This document shows positions 33,405 to 60,589 of a stretch of DNA of 64,000 bases, in pieces (positions within the stretch are counted from its first letter, which is position 1; the number at the start of each line of letters is the position of its first letter). The notes under the pieces are model-generated. The model saw only the letters and a program-made list of their open reading frames with translations, was not told the origin of the DNA and searched no databases. The DNA is from Mesostigma viride (taxonomy: Eukaryota; Streptophyta; Mesostigmatophyceae; Mesostigmatales; Mesostigmataceae), in contig RPFO01000164.1 in NCBI GenBank assembly GCA_009746045.1, positions 1,036,756 to 1,100,755 on the forward strand, written 5' to 3'. Made by a program: the position numbers and the translations under genes.

Positions 33405-35395
33405 TTGAATTGAATTGAATTGAATTGTAACATAACTCCGTTGGGAGTATATGTAGCACACAGCCCTTGAGAGGGGGGCATATGGCCTATCATACATCCT
33501 AAGCTACTTCCTGCAAGGGTGGGGATGTAAAGGACCCTTGCTCTAGGTGCACCAGGGCACTTGCATCCCATGATCTTCAAGCTATGCCCAGCGAAGGGGG
33601 AGCCTGTCATGGGGGGGAAGAGCAGCATAGCTATACAAAGAAGCTAGGGCATGGCGTCTCAGCAGAGAGTTACTCCCTGCATGGGCACAACATAACTAAA
33701 TAAAGCTAGGCATCATCTGGGGTGTGGCTCATCATAGGCACACATGTACATGATTAAGGAAAGCGCGTGGCTTAGCTAGGATAGTGCCTCTAGGAGGCGT
33801 ACATGTACATGGCCACGGTCTATCTATTCTGCACTACTACTGCTGTATTCCCCTAAGCTGGGGCGTCTGGAGTCGCTGGGGCCGCGGGGGGGGGGGGTCG
33901 CCTGCCAGGGCTTGTGGCCGACGTAGATGGCCGCCCCCTTCCAGTACACCGGCTGGCCCGCCTTGGTCTGCCGGAGCTGGAGGTAGATCGGCCATAGCTC
34001 CCGTCGCCGTTGTTGCTGCGCCAGGGTCAGGTCGTCATCAAGGGTGAAGAGAGTCTTCTCGAGCCGCTTGCGGCGTCTGAGAAAAGAAATCTTGTCCGCC
34101 GGGGTCTTAAAGGTGAGAAGGAGCGGGGGCGGCCCTGCCTTACCCCGCGCGCGGGGAAGGCGGTGGGCGGCCAGCGCGATCTCACCGATAAGGCCCATGC
34201 GACCAAGGATTTCTCGCTCAAACGCACGCAAAAGCTTCTCGGAAGTCTCACCTTCCTCCATGGTGAAGTTCTTGACAATGACGTTGAGGCTGCGCTGGGC
34301 GAGCTCGGCCTCCTCGCGGAGGTCAAGCGTCTGCCGTTGGAGCTGGGCTGCGACGGCGGAGGTGGTGGAGGTGGTATGTTGCTTAAGCATGTCCGCCCAG
34401 GTGGTGATGGGAGGAGCATCGCCGGCCAGGCCAGCCGGGGCTGGCTTGGCGGCAATGTCCTTCACCGCCTGGGCGGTGAGGCCTGCCGTGTTCTGCAGAA
34501 CCTCGATAGCGATGGCGTTGTCCTTAAGACGCTGGTCGATGTCACGGAGCTGGGCGGTGATGGCGTCGGAGGTGGAGGTGGTGGCGGTGGAGGAGGCGAG
34601 GAGGGTGGAGGTGGCGGTGGAGATGGTGGAGGTGGCGGTGGAAAGGAGGGGAAGCTCGGCAGTCAGCGTGCCGCCGATGGCCGCCACATCTGCAGCAATG
34701 GGGTCCACGTGCTCCTCGAGGACCTCCTTAAGGAGTGAGCGGAGGGAGGATTCGGTTAAGGTGGTGGTGAGAGGCTTGGGGGGCCAAAGCTCCCCGATGG
34801 AGCGTCCAAGGAGGGAAAAGAGAGCGAATTGCTGGAGGAAGGGGCGGTGGAGGCTGGGAATGATGTCGAAAGAGGCGAGACGAACCCAGCGAGGGTCAAA
34901 GAGGCGACCTTGGTTGAAGAGCTGCTTGCATAGTGCAAGAAGCGAGGCGTGCGTTCCATAAAACACGCAGACCAGGATGCGTTCCGGGTTAAGCGTGTCA
35001 AGGAAGCCGGGCTGGCTGGCTTCGGCGACAAAGTCGAGCTCTGTCCAACTCGGCTCGGCAGAGCGACTGCGCTTGGGTTCAGGCGACGCTGCGGGCGAGG
35101 CGGGCTCAGCAGGCGGCTGGGCGACCACTAGAGCTTGGCTAGTGGCGCCGCTGCCTTCTGGGCCGGTTGGCGAAGCTGCAGCCGGGGCTGCAGACGTATT
35201 TTCATTGCTGAGCGCAGCCGCCAGGCTGCGTTGCGTCGAGAGGCGTTTGCTCATCGTATAGTGCGTTACAGCTTCGGAAAATTATATCAGCATGTGCGTC
35301 TAAGAAAGACGAAGCGATTGTGATATTCACAGCTGAATTCGGTGCTCAAACGTGAAAGTTATGAGCTCCGACAGCCATGGCTACCTCGTGGCTCG
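33405..35395 (-). mobile_element. LINE-A ORF1-only element, intact ORF1
   Basis: The minus-strand element starts at about 35395 (GCCACGAGCCACGAGGTAGC) and runs through 5' UTR, ORF1 and 3' UTR to CTCCCAACGGAGTTATG and an ATTCA-repeat tail at 33405-33426. Both ends match the copy at 21455-23430. There is no RT. Confidence 0.8.
33824..35254 (-). CDS. LINE ORF1 protein, L1-type, intact 476 residues (family A)
   Basis: Probably a nucleic-acid-binding LINE ORF1p. Residues 1-75 are low-complexity with a basic cluster (KRSRS at 61-65). Residues 76-200 hold a conserved block shared with 20165 and 21840 (VFYGTHASLLALCKQL; FALFSLLGRS). Residues 225-320 are coiled-coil-like (ITAQLRDIDQRLKDNAIAIE). Residues 321-395 fit the L1 ORF1 RRM (RSLNVIVKNFTMEEGE ... 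PPPLLLTFKTPADKISFLRR). The C-terminus has LAQQQRRRELWPIYLQLRQT. The start is the first Met, matching the copy at 21614. It is the only uninterrupted copy of this family here. Lack of an adjacent RT is unusual for a LINE. Confidence 0.75.
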   Translation of the reverse strand: MSKRLSTQRSLAAALSNENTSAAPAAASPTGPEGSGATSQALVVAQPPAEPASPAASPEPKRSRSAEPSWTELDFVAEASQPGFLDTLNPERILVCVFYGTHASLLALCKQLFNQGRLFDPRWVRLASFDIIPSLHRPFLQQFALFSLLGRSIGELWPPKPLTTTLTESSLRSLLKEVLEEHVDPIAADVAAIGGTLTAELPLLSTATSTISTATSTLLASSTATTSTSDAITAQLRDIDQRLKDNAIAIEVLQNTAGLTAQAVKDIAAKPAPAGLAGDAPPITTWADMLKQHTTSTTSAVAAQLQRQTLDLREEAELAQRSLNVIVKNFTMEEGETSEKLLRAFEREILGRMGLIGEIALAAHRLPRARGKAGPPPLLLTFKTPADKISFLRRRKRLEKTLFTLDDDLTLAQQQRRRELWPIYLQLRQTKAGQPVYWKGAAIYVGHKPWQATPPPRGPSDSRRPSLGEYSSSSAE

Positions 35396-35419
35396 TGGCT
35401 GCGGTATGCCTTTGCGTAT

Positions 35420-35500
35420 GCCTTTGGGATATCAGGGATATGTGCGACATTTACTCCCAACGGAGTGATGTTCCTAATTAATTGATTAATAGTGGGCTCA
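35420..35500 (+). mobile_element. LINE 3' tail fragment
   Basis: GATATGTGCGACATTTACTC followed by CCAACGGAGTGATG and TTAA-type repeats; another orphan 3' end. Confidence 0.55.
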
Positions 35501-35694
35501 GGTCATGTAGGACTAGTGACTCCAGTGGGGAAGGGCCGGCGTGTTTGCAAACGGCGGATCGAAGCATGCTAGCTAGAGAAGACCCCTGGGGTAGAGCTAG
35601 GGCAAAATAGATATAGAATATATGACTTTTTTTTTAATAGGTGGACCCTTGTGCACACTAAATCTGTGGCCAACTCAATTTGATCAATGCAAGC

Positions 35695-35905
35695 TATTAA
35701 ATTATAACATGCCTCCGTTGGGAGATCATGTAGCACATATTCCTTGATGGATGGGTGGGGTGGAAGGAGCCGCGTAATCGAACTAACCTAACTCTAATCT
35801 AGCTAGTCTAGAAAAGTCCTAACTACCCTACTCATCAAAACGCCTCCTCCGCTTGGGGGGAGGTGGTTTGCCCACAGGGTCGGGCGTTTCAGCCTTGACT
35901 ATGCA
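35695..35905 (-). mobile_element. LINE ORF2 C-terminal tail, 5'-truncated
   Basis: On the minus strand the frame ends with PDPVGKPPPPKRRRRFDE and a stop, matching 37575-37815 and the PPRGRG-type C-terminus at 63190. The 3' UTR has CATGATCTCCCAACGGAGGC. Confidence 0.6.
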
Positions 35906-36069
35906 AGCTATGGTGAGTAAATTTAATGAAGTAATTAATTATGGCCAGTGCCTTGATCCGCAAGTCCATTTGTAATTGGATCATTTACATGCAGTTTCGG
36001 TCAGAAGACGCAAAAAGGGTGGCATCAACCGTGGGTGCATGAAAACCAGTGTGCAAAGAATAAGAGCAC

Positions 36070-36385
36070 AGCATTATGACTGATTACACCCCCCCACCTG
36101 CAAGTAGCATAGCGCGATACATCATGAGGGTGCAGGTGCCTTGGTGCACCTAGAGCAAGTGTTGTTTACATCCCCACCCTTGCAGGAAGTAGCTTAGGAT
36201 GTATGATAGGCCATATGCCCCCTCTCAAGGGCTATGTGCTACATATACTCCCAACGGAGTTATGTTACAATTCAATTCACCTGCAAGTGGTAGCTAAGGA
36301 TGTATTAAAACCCATATGCCCCCACTCAGGGCTATGTGTTACATAAGCTCCCAACGGAGATATATGTTGTTAATTAATTGTTTAA
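36070..36385 (+). mobile_element. Two LINE-A 3' UTR fragments in tandem
   Basis: 36080-36278 ends CTCCCAACGGAGTTATG with an ATTCA tail. 36279-36385 repeats the last 100 bp and ends in a TTAA-type tail. Both match the 3' UTR at 23290-23430. Confidence 0.6.
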
Positions 36386-36624
36386 TAAATTCAGACTTAT
36401 GGCAGATGATAAATGATTCCTTTTATTCGTTACCCCGATATTCACAGTCTCCTTTCCCACACAGCAAAATATGGTGTTGTTCTTTCTCAGTTACATCGTT
36501 TTTCCCGTCTTTGTTCCGTATCGTGTTGATTTCATCACGACTCTTGTTGAACTCTTGCAGCGTTTATTGGTCAAAGACTATGACCGAGCCATTATGCTCC
36601 GTCAAGTCCGATGTTTTTTGCAAC

Positions 36625-37276
36625 GTCACCCACATCTGTTCGGTGCTGCCCCTTGGCACAAGCTCTACAAACAGGTCGTGGACCGGCTGGATCGCATAGT
36701 ATCTCCGCACATCTGAACCCTGTGATGCCAGATCTCCTTTGCGGCCGTTCCGAGCTTGGCACTGGATTCGTTGTCCACATCGTCGCGTCGCTGCCGCAAC
36801 ACGATGTTTTCTGGCATCCGCGGGCTTTTGGTTCCCGCCGCACATTTGAAAGTGCTGTCCTCCGGCTTTTTGCCTTTGCACCGTGTGCAGTTCTTGGACG
36901 TTTGGAATCATGGCATGGCTAACGTGATGACTGACTAGCTAGACCTTTTCAGTGGTTTTCCATTTGCGGGTATTTCCTCGTAAATGGTGGGAGAGCGATC
37001 GCAGCAATGGTGCTCACCACTAGACACTCCCGGCCAGTTAGGCTAGAAACACACGCCCTGATCAAGCATGCTGTTTCCGGCCCCACCGTCTAGGTCATCT
37101 AGTCGCTCCACACGTAAGCCAGCCATAATTTCAATGCACAAGGATACACATTTCCATCACCATTCATCTTCATCATCCTGAACGACTCGAAAACGCGGAA
37201 AAGATAACGGCAGGCTCGAGCTACCATGGTCCGGATTCTCCCGATTTCTGGCCTGCGCTGGTTGTCTCTTTGATAA
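36625..37276 (+). mobile_element. R1 retroposon copy, inverted relative to 23826-24477
   Basis: It ends GGTTGTCTCTTTGATAAATG at 37276. Upstream sequence (36390-36625) is present only here and holds a plus-strand frame (36471-36716; ITTLVELLQRLLVKDYDRAI ... HPHLFGAAPWHKLYKQVVDR) that looks protein-like but matches nothing I know. Confidence 0.6.
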
Positions 37277-37574
37277 ATGATTAATCATTGTTTGGATACA
37301 TGCTCACGTGACAAAGTTGCGTGCAAATTCATGATTCAATTAATTAATGCTCCCATAAATCCATAAAATCATTCATTAATTAATAGACATGAATCCATAA
37401 ACGTACCCTTGCATGAAAAAGTCTTATTGTAACCTATACAATCCTACACTAGATGCATTGCCGGCCTCGACAACCTGGAGGCATGGCAAGTCGATATGGA
37501 ATGAATGGAAGGGAGATCTCGCACAACAAGGAACAAAACTTGAGTAGTCTATGCAAACCAACATAACCAGTCAA

Positions 37575-37815
37575 TATTAAATTAAAGTAAATTAAATTAT
37601 AACATGCCTCCGTGGGGAGATCATGTAGCACATATTCCATGATGGATGGGGTGGAGGGAGCCGCGTGAACGAACTATCCTAACTCTAAGCTATCTAGAAA
37701 ATCCTAACTACACTACTCATCAAAACGCCTCCACCGCTTGGGGGGAGGGGGCTTGCCCACAGGGTCGGGCGTGTGCGCCTTGACAATCTTCTGCCACCGC
37801 TTCTTGCTCTGCATG
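37575..37815 (-). mobile_element. LINE ORF2 C-terminal tail, 5'-truncated
   Basis: The minus-strand frame reads MQSKKRWQKIVKAHTPDPVG then KPPPPKRWRRFDE, aligned with MQNKKRWKTIVQAHTP at 63130-63175. The tail is ATTTA-type at 37575-37600. Confidence 0.65.
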
Positions 37816-38199
37816 GCAGTCCAAAGAGGAGAGAGGGAGTGAAAAACCAGTCAATATAATTACTATTAACTGCACCAACATTGGTTTGCCCAAACAGGCA
37901 TCTGCCTCTTGCCACCCATGTAACCCCACCGGCCAAAGACATGTCTGAGTGCCAGATCCTTGCCCACCCCCCGCCCACAACATCAACTGTCTTACTAGGT
38001 GATCTCAACCAATGTCATCAAGCAATAAAAAATAAAATGGTGTTCACCATGGCGTGAGTGTTGCCAAATGGAGGATCATGGCAGGTGTTTCTTGAATCCA
38101 TAATGGCCAAATCATAACATAAGTGAGGTGTCTACACAATATTGATATTGCATCCAACAAAAAATGACAGAATGAGAAAAGCTAGAAATGATCGTGTAG

Positions 38200-40917
38200 A
38201 CCGGCACCACCATGATGTCTCAGAGCTCAATTAGTCCAAATTTAGCTTAAGTGGACGTCTGTATAAAGTGTGTAAAAGCATTCCTACCATTCTAAACAGC
38301 AGCTTAGTGGATGGCTACAAATTGGCAATCGAAGCTAACCCGATTTCTCATATTCTCTTCCCCGTGGCTCCCAACAGCCCGTGTGTGCATGTCACTACAA
38401 TATGGTAGCCGCCGAGCCCAAACCTGCTTTCTCAACCCTTAGTTTCATAGGGAGGCAAGGAGGACTAACATGACCATGCGCACGACACGCAACCACTCAC
38501 TTTGTTAGCCAATCATCCATCCATGCATCCATGCATCCATGCATCCATGCATCCATGCATCCATGCATCCATGCATCCATGCATCCATGCATCCATGCAT
38601 CCATGCATCCATGCATCCATGCATCCATGCATCCATGCATCCATGCATCCATGCATCCATGCATCCATGCATCCATGCATCCATGCATCCATGCATCCAT
38701 GCATCCATGCATCCATGCATCCATGCATCCATGCATCCATGCATCCATGCATCCATGCATCCATGCATCCATGCATCCATGCATCCATGCATCCATCCAT
38801 CCATCCATCCATCCATCCATCCATCCATCCATCCATCCATCCATCCATCCATCCATCCATCCATCCATCCATCCATCCATCCATCCATCCATCCATCCAT
38901 CCATCCATCCATCCATCCATCCATCCATCCATCCATCCATCCATCCATCCATCCATCCATCCATCCATCCATCCATCCATCCATCCATCCATCCATCCAT
39001 CCATCCATCCACTCATCAAGCACACGTATATTGCATCACATGGGTGGCAATAAAACAACCTTCAACCCCTATACACTGATTGGGAGGGCATCCAACCTTG
39101 TCTCACTGCCTCAAGTGGTCAGGCCACAACAATTTCTCTGCATCATGGCGATACCTAACTGCGAGTGCTAAATGATTCTTGGCTTCGATGCGGCAATCAA
39201 TGTGCTGCCCGTCACAGTTTAGTCCATTAGCCCTTGCCTAGTTCGTTGCAACACTTATTACACGCTGTCAACACAACAAGACACACATACATGTCCCATT
39301 GGGGAGCCACGGAGTAATGGCATTGCCGCAGTAAATGCCAAAGTGAATGCTAAATACATCGACCCCTAGTGTAGGAATAATTAATTGGTACTCTTGTGCA
39401 CATGCATGGCTGCCAAAATGAATTAAAACACGCAGATGGATACTTGTTTACAGAAGTTATACTTTGAATACGTCGTCGTGTAAACCAACGCTCTTCGCCC
39501 TAGGCTACATCGTTCACATTAAGCGCATGTATATGAGTATGAATATGCTACGTGTGCTGTTGCTTCAAACTTGTTCCTATACACAATCACACTGTCACAA
39601 AAACTGGCGTTCATCCAATACAGAAAACGCCCGCCACAAATTCCAAGCAGGATCTGAACGTAGACTTGGCCGTGATGCTGACCATTTCAAGCAACTTTGA
39701 ATTACTGGCAAGCAATGGCGACCGTAATGTCAATCACCAGCACGCAGCACCTGCTATAAGAAAAAATCCAGCAACTACTAGCAAAAGTCAGGTGGGTGAC
39801 AGGTGCGTGGGGTATGCAGTCAAGATCAAGCAGTGGAAAACATGGGCACAGTAGTGCTTCCCATCCCACGAACAGCCAAAGTCTCCCTAAAAAATGTGTT
39901 CTTGATGCACGTTTGATGCACGGGAGCTAATCCAAAGATGTTCCCCAAGGAAATACAGGGAGAGCCTGTGGGGAAAACAGGGGGGAAGCTGCATTGCGGA
40001 TAATGACCCACTGTATATGCTCCCGACCCGTTGCCGACCGAAAGCAAATGGTAAGAAACTACCTGGACGGTAATGATGTAATGGAAAGACGTAAGAAGCT
40101 TTCCCGAACCGACGGAAGGACGACAAAGCGCAGCGTGTAAGGCAGAGGCAGTTGCGTGTTGCTGAAAATGACGTGACCAAAACGGTTGCCGATCATGAAA
40201 AACCGGACCTCCATCCCGTTGCTGACGGAAACACAGTGTAGAGACGCGGCCAAACGTTAGACGAACTTCCCAACCGAAGTACTTACAAAAAAATGCAGCG
40301 GTAGAGACTGCAGCCTGCCTGCAGTGCAGGAACGCCAACCAGAAGCGAAGGGTTCCTGCGAAATAGAAGGAGACAGGCCGGAATACAGAGGGTAAAGTAT
40401 TCCTTGGATGACGTTACGACTCGAAGTGGGTAAAAAATGGAAGTGGCCGACTGAAAAGTCGTTGGCATTTCTGCCCTGGATGGAAACGTTGGGTAAGTAA
40501 ATCGACCCGTTAGCAATAAAATGGGAAGAGCGCCCAGACGAAACAACCGCAGCTTACCCAAGCGAGATGAACTCTTTCTTGACAGTCGTCCATGCCAACG
40601 TCGGCCAGCCCGGGCCAGGTAGCTGCCGCAGCCATGCCGCACCAGAATTTGAATTTTGTGCCCGGCAACGTTCCTAAAATGCAGGAATGGCTGGGCCGAC
40701 GGCCGACGCGTGGCCCGTGGCCCATGGCCCGTCGCCCGTGTTTTTACGTGCCTGCGCCTGGCCTGCCTTAACGTTGTTACGCCCGCGCACTCCCCAGCCT
40801 TGCGCACGCCAGCCTTGCGCACGCTGCGCCGCGCCCAGCCTTGCGCATTCCCAGCCTTGCGCATCCCAGCCTTGCGCATCGTCTGAAGAAATCAGTGACT
40901 GATGTTTACAAAAACTC
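38200..40917 (-). repeat. Right terminal inverted repeat (about 2.7 kb)
   Basis: Inverted copy of 29782-33111. The minus-strand frame 40879-40283 is the same 198-residue frame as 29820-30416 with one change, but it has no family signature and begins within the subterminal repeats. Confidence 0.8.
38514..39011 (-). repeat. (ATCC)n / (ATGCATCC)n array in the right arm
   Basis: ATGCATCC units to about 38795, then pure ATCC units. The GGGTGCAT variant block of the left arm is absent. Confidence 0.95.
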
Positions 40918-40927
40918 GATTTGGAAA
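40918..40927. repeat. 10-bp target-site duplication, right copy
   Basis: GATTTGGAAA immediately after the end of the right arm; identical to 29772-29781. Confidence 0.85.
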
Positions 40928-41380
40928 CGGCCGAGGCCCGAGGCTTATCCGCTTATGTGATCTCATTCATCCGACACCCATAGGCCGTATAACCCCTTGA
41001 CCATTCGTGTCGTCTTGATTAGCGCAATAGGGTGACTGTGAGTACTGTACTGACCGACTGTGCAGTTGAGTGGAGTTGAGTTTATTCCCGCGCCGGTGGT
41101 CCGCATAATATGACCCTGTGCAGTGTCAGCTGAACATGCGGAATCATGCGTGCAACTAGGGCAGATCTCGGCAAAGCCCCGATCGACGTACGGCGTATCA
41201 ACGGGATCGACAACAAAGCAAGGTCCAGGCTCCACCGCGGCAAAACAGGTCGCCAGTTGCGCTACCGGGCCGCGAGGCGGGAAAATTATTGTCCAACTGG
41301 TATCGCTTACGTAAATGCAGCCCAAGTTCCAGATGAAAAAAGAAACAGGTTTGGCAGCTTGACCGCCATAGCCGGGCCTG
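40928..41380 (+). promoter_or_regulatory. Region upstream of ARC3
   Basis: The 453 bp between the mobile element and the proposed ARC3 start. It presumably carries the ARC3 promoter and 5' UTR. A minus-strand frame across 41646-40963 is judged an antisense shadow. No motif is claimed. Confidence 0.35.
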
Positions 41381-57374
<15,994 letters not shown>

Positions 57375-57696
57375 GGAGCTGGGGCAGAGCCGAATCACCT
57401 GTGAATATGTTCCTGTCACAGACGAATAGGGAGCTGGGGCAGAGCCAAATCACCTGTGAATATGTTCCTGTCACAGACGAATAGGGAGCTGGGGCAGAAC
57501 GGCTTGTGCATGGCAGATCGTGCCCTTCATCGGCCGTTGGTCACCAGTGATGCTAGTTATTTATATTGATGTAGTTATTTATAATGCTGTCATTTCGCTG
57601 TGACAGTGAGGTCAGTTTAGGTTGCTGTCGTACATCATCTGTTGCAGTATCTAGACCCGGTGTGAGACTCAGTTGGGTGATGTGGGCGGTAGGTGA

Positions 57697-57701
57697 TGTA
57701 A
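57697..57701 (+). terminator. Putative TGTAA polyadenylation signal of ARC3
   Basis: TGTAA 323 nt past the stop. It is the first one found downstream; another lies near 58259. Confidence 0.35.
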
Positions 57702-57984
57702 CCAGTCTCGGCCTTCCTGCATGATGGTGCAGGTTTGGGCAGAGTTGGTCTGGCCATGCAATGTCAGGCGTGTGCCGCTTTTTTGAAAATTCATTAGTGC
57801 TAACGTCTTCTTTCTGGATATAAATATGGTGTTTCTGGAGGATGTTGCATCGATCTGCTATGGAAAGTGATAGTTCTGCAACATGCGACAATGAGGGGCA
57901 CCATGGATAATTAGATGACTGCGTGTTTGTACTAGTAATGAATGTACAATTGTACATGTGATTATATGCATGTGTAGCCAGCTG

Positions 57985-58112
57985 TCCGTACACATTTCCA
58001 TCTCCATTCATATTCATCATCCTGAACGACTCGAAAACGCGGACAAGATAACGGCAGGCTCGAACTACCATGATCCGGATTCTCCCGATTTCTGGCCTGC
58101 GCTGGTTGTGTT
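57985..58112 (+). mobile_element. R1 3'-end fragment
   Basis: Matches 37140-37270 (CATTTCCATC ... GGCCTGCGCTGGTTGT) and is 5'-truncated. A smaller piece in the other orientation is at 57136-57163. Confidence 0.65.
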
Positions 58113-58799
58113 CTCGGTATGTGCTATAAATGCATTGTTCAATGTGCGCTGCCCCAGCGCCAGCCAGCCAGCCAGCCAGCTGCAGCCATATTGTCACAGT
58201 AGAATATGATTGTGGGTACGCAAGGGGCGATTGTTTGATCTGTACATTTGTCCGGTGCTGTAACATATTAATTAACCCGTGTTTTTTTACAACGCGATAC
58301 ATCGCGTTGTAGGGTTAGAACGCGATGTATCGCGTTGTAATCTGACACGTGGCAAACCTATTAAACATGCGATTTTTGGTCTGAAACTTTCAAAATAGGT
58401 CAGAAACATCTCATAGAATTCAAGAAAAAATCCTGGTATTTTTGGTATTTTTTTTTGTGACAGCTGCAAACAAATATGTACCACTGAAATCAGGCATTTT
58501 CGCGGGACGAAGGTGAAGACGACGGCGATGGCGGCAGGTAGATCTCGCCAGTTTTCGCGCGAATTTCAGTGGCTGTTGGGTAGCACGACCATGATGATGC
58601 GTTCAAAGGTTGATAATTAGGTTTCTACAAGTTTCTTGAGGTACTGGGGCAAAGGAAACGTAGTTTTTTCCAGTTTCTCACCCAACTTTCATGCGGAAAC
58701 CCTGGAAACCGGCATACATATTATTACGTCAAGACTCGGGTCTGCTGCGGCACCATGCTTGGTATTTCCATGGTGTTTCGACTTCTTAACTCGTCGTCT

Positions 58800-60505
58800 G
58801 TCCCAACTCAGTCCTCACAGGAGGACTGAGTTGACAACTTTCAACCGCGTGTAGCGACTAGGTGGGGGGTCCATCCCAAATGTTTTGATGTGGATCAGGG
58901 GTGTACTAGATGTCATTTTGTTGGCAAAAATACTGCATATGTGAAAACTTGACCCGAACACCTGAAAATTACGCGGACGTTGGGCACCCCTCGCGAATTT
59001 GCATTTTTCGGGATAAGAACGAGTGGAAAAAATTCAATCAAATCCTGGTGCATGAAGAAAAAATATAGGCATGTAAACAATATAGTTCTTGAAACGTGGC
59101 AAAAAACTGGGCTCGATTTGGCCACTGCAACTGCCTGAAACAATTAAAAAACTCTCAGTCCTCAGGAGAGGAATGGGGCTTTTGCTAACTTTGCTAGCAT
59201 GTAAGTGCGGTCATACTACACCACCGTGGCCACCAACCACCCCAATCAACTCATTTCCCTTCAAGCATTACAGGACAACACACTTGCATCATCATACTTC
59301 AGGTATATCATACCTTATCATGTAGTGAGAGCCTATGCATGCATGTAGGGAATGGGCTTGGATACCTACCAACAAAGGGTTATTATAAGTGTCAACCACC
59401 AATATAATGGGTAGGTTAAGCATATTTCCATTGTTTCTAACAACAATAGATATGGCTATAACTGTTTTGCCTTGCCATGATGTGGCCAACATAGTTGCTG
59501 GCACATGATGGCAGTGGTTTGTCACCAAGACTTTTCACTCACCCGTAAAAGCTTGAATGCACCCTTGACGCAGCCCGTGGCCACACAATCATGCAGTATG
59601 AACGTAGCAAAAGAATAACTAACATCTATGAAGGTGTTTAAACCTGCACAGCTCCTAAAACCCTGCACAACTACACTGGGTTAAGGCAAATGCCTGATAA
59701 CATCATCTGAAAAGGGGGTTTTAGAGAGGGGCAGGCAACGGTCAAGAAAGAGCATCAAGACTTGAACCTGACAACGCCTCGCAAGCTTAAACTCATGTAC
59801 GAACATCAAGAAACGAAGAGGCAACGATTATCCGGCTTTACCTGGCACGGCTGGCGTTACCTTGGCCCAGGCGGTGCCCGCAAAAGTGGCACTTTGCGGC
59901 ACATAGACCATGACGTGACAGAATGGTCGAAATCATCAAATCTATACTGTCACTCAATTTATTCTAATACAATGCATGTTACAATGTAGAAAGAAACCTA
60001 TCAGCCATTGAAATTGCGCCGGAAAGCAAGCGCAGTCATCAATTCCGTCGACCTGCCTTATCGCAGTTTTTTCCAGCAAGAACAGTGCCGACACCGGGTA
60101 AATCGCATCCCCGCGAGCTAAAAATTGATTTTTATCATCTTTAGGGCATATTAAATCTATTTCCTGAGTTTGGACAGATAACTCGTCCGCAAACGTAAAC
60201 TGCATGCATGGGCGCGAGCCGCCATGGCTAGGTCGTGCATTTCCGGAACTCGCGTTTCACGTGGAAAAGTACCCTTACCACCTGTACTTTGACCGTACAT
60301 TTAGCCGCTCATACCAAATCCAAAAAAATCCCAAAAATATGTCCAAGAAAGATCTTTTCACGTAGTATTTGAATAAATTTTGAGAGAATTTTTTTGTCAA
60401 ACATTCTGACCGGGGCGAATTTTCTACGAAACCCAAAAACTCGGTCCTCTAGAGAGGACTGAGTTCAACTCAGTCCTCCGTAGAGGACCAGAGACAGACG
60501 ACGAG
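58800..60505. mobile_element. TTAA-flanked inverted-repeat element nested in element C (element B)
   Basis: Ends are CTCGTCGTCTGTC in inverted orientation, flanked by TTAA (58796-58799, 60506-60509). Palindromes of CTCAGTCCTC/GAGGACTGAG lie inside both ends. The interior at about 59215-60300 is homologous to element A (4140-5200 and 6104-6125), and its length (1706 bp) is almost that of A without its insert. It carries the empty site for the 5201-6103 MITE. Confidence 0.65.
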
Positions 60506-60589
60506 TTAACACATGTTTATTCATTCCGAACGCCCGGACTCTCGGCTAAACCGAGATTTGTGCAGACTTTTATTGTGTAGCTCCGGGCA

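Larger units (their letters stand above)
29782..40917. mobile_element. 11.1-kb element with giant terminal inverted repeats (Mutator-like, non-autonomous)
   Basis: Left arm 29782-33111 and right arm 38200-40917 are inverted copies. They end at GAGTTTTTGTAAACATCAGT, exactly next to a 10-bp direct repeat. Long inverted repeats with a 9-11-bp target duplication and G-starting ends are characteristic of Mutator-like elements. The outer approximately 1.9 kb of the arms is nearly identical (one substitution near 30232 and an approximately 28-bp indel near 30445 noticed). The inner 300 bp is more diverged. The 5.1-kb core (33112-38199) holds only nested retroelements: LINE-A ORF1, LINE tails and R1. 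I see no transposase, so the element depends on one from elsewhere. A segmental inverted duplication is the main alternative, but it would not explain the target duplication. Confidence 0.75.

Noticed and set aside
29782..40917. Simple segmental inverted duplication or misassembly
   Set aside because: Exact 10-bp direct repeats at both outer boundaries favour insertion of one element. Misassembly remains possible until long reads are checked.
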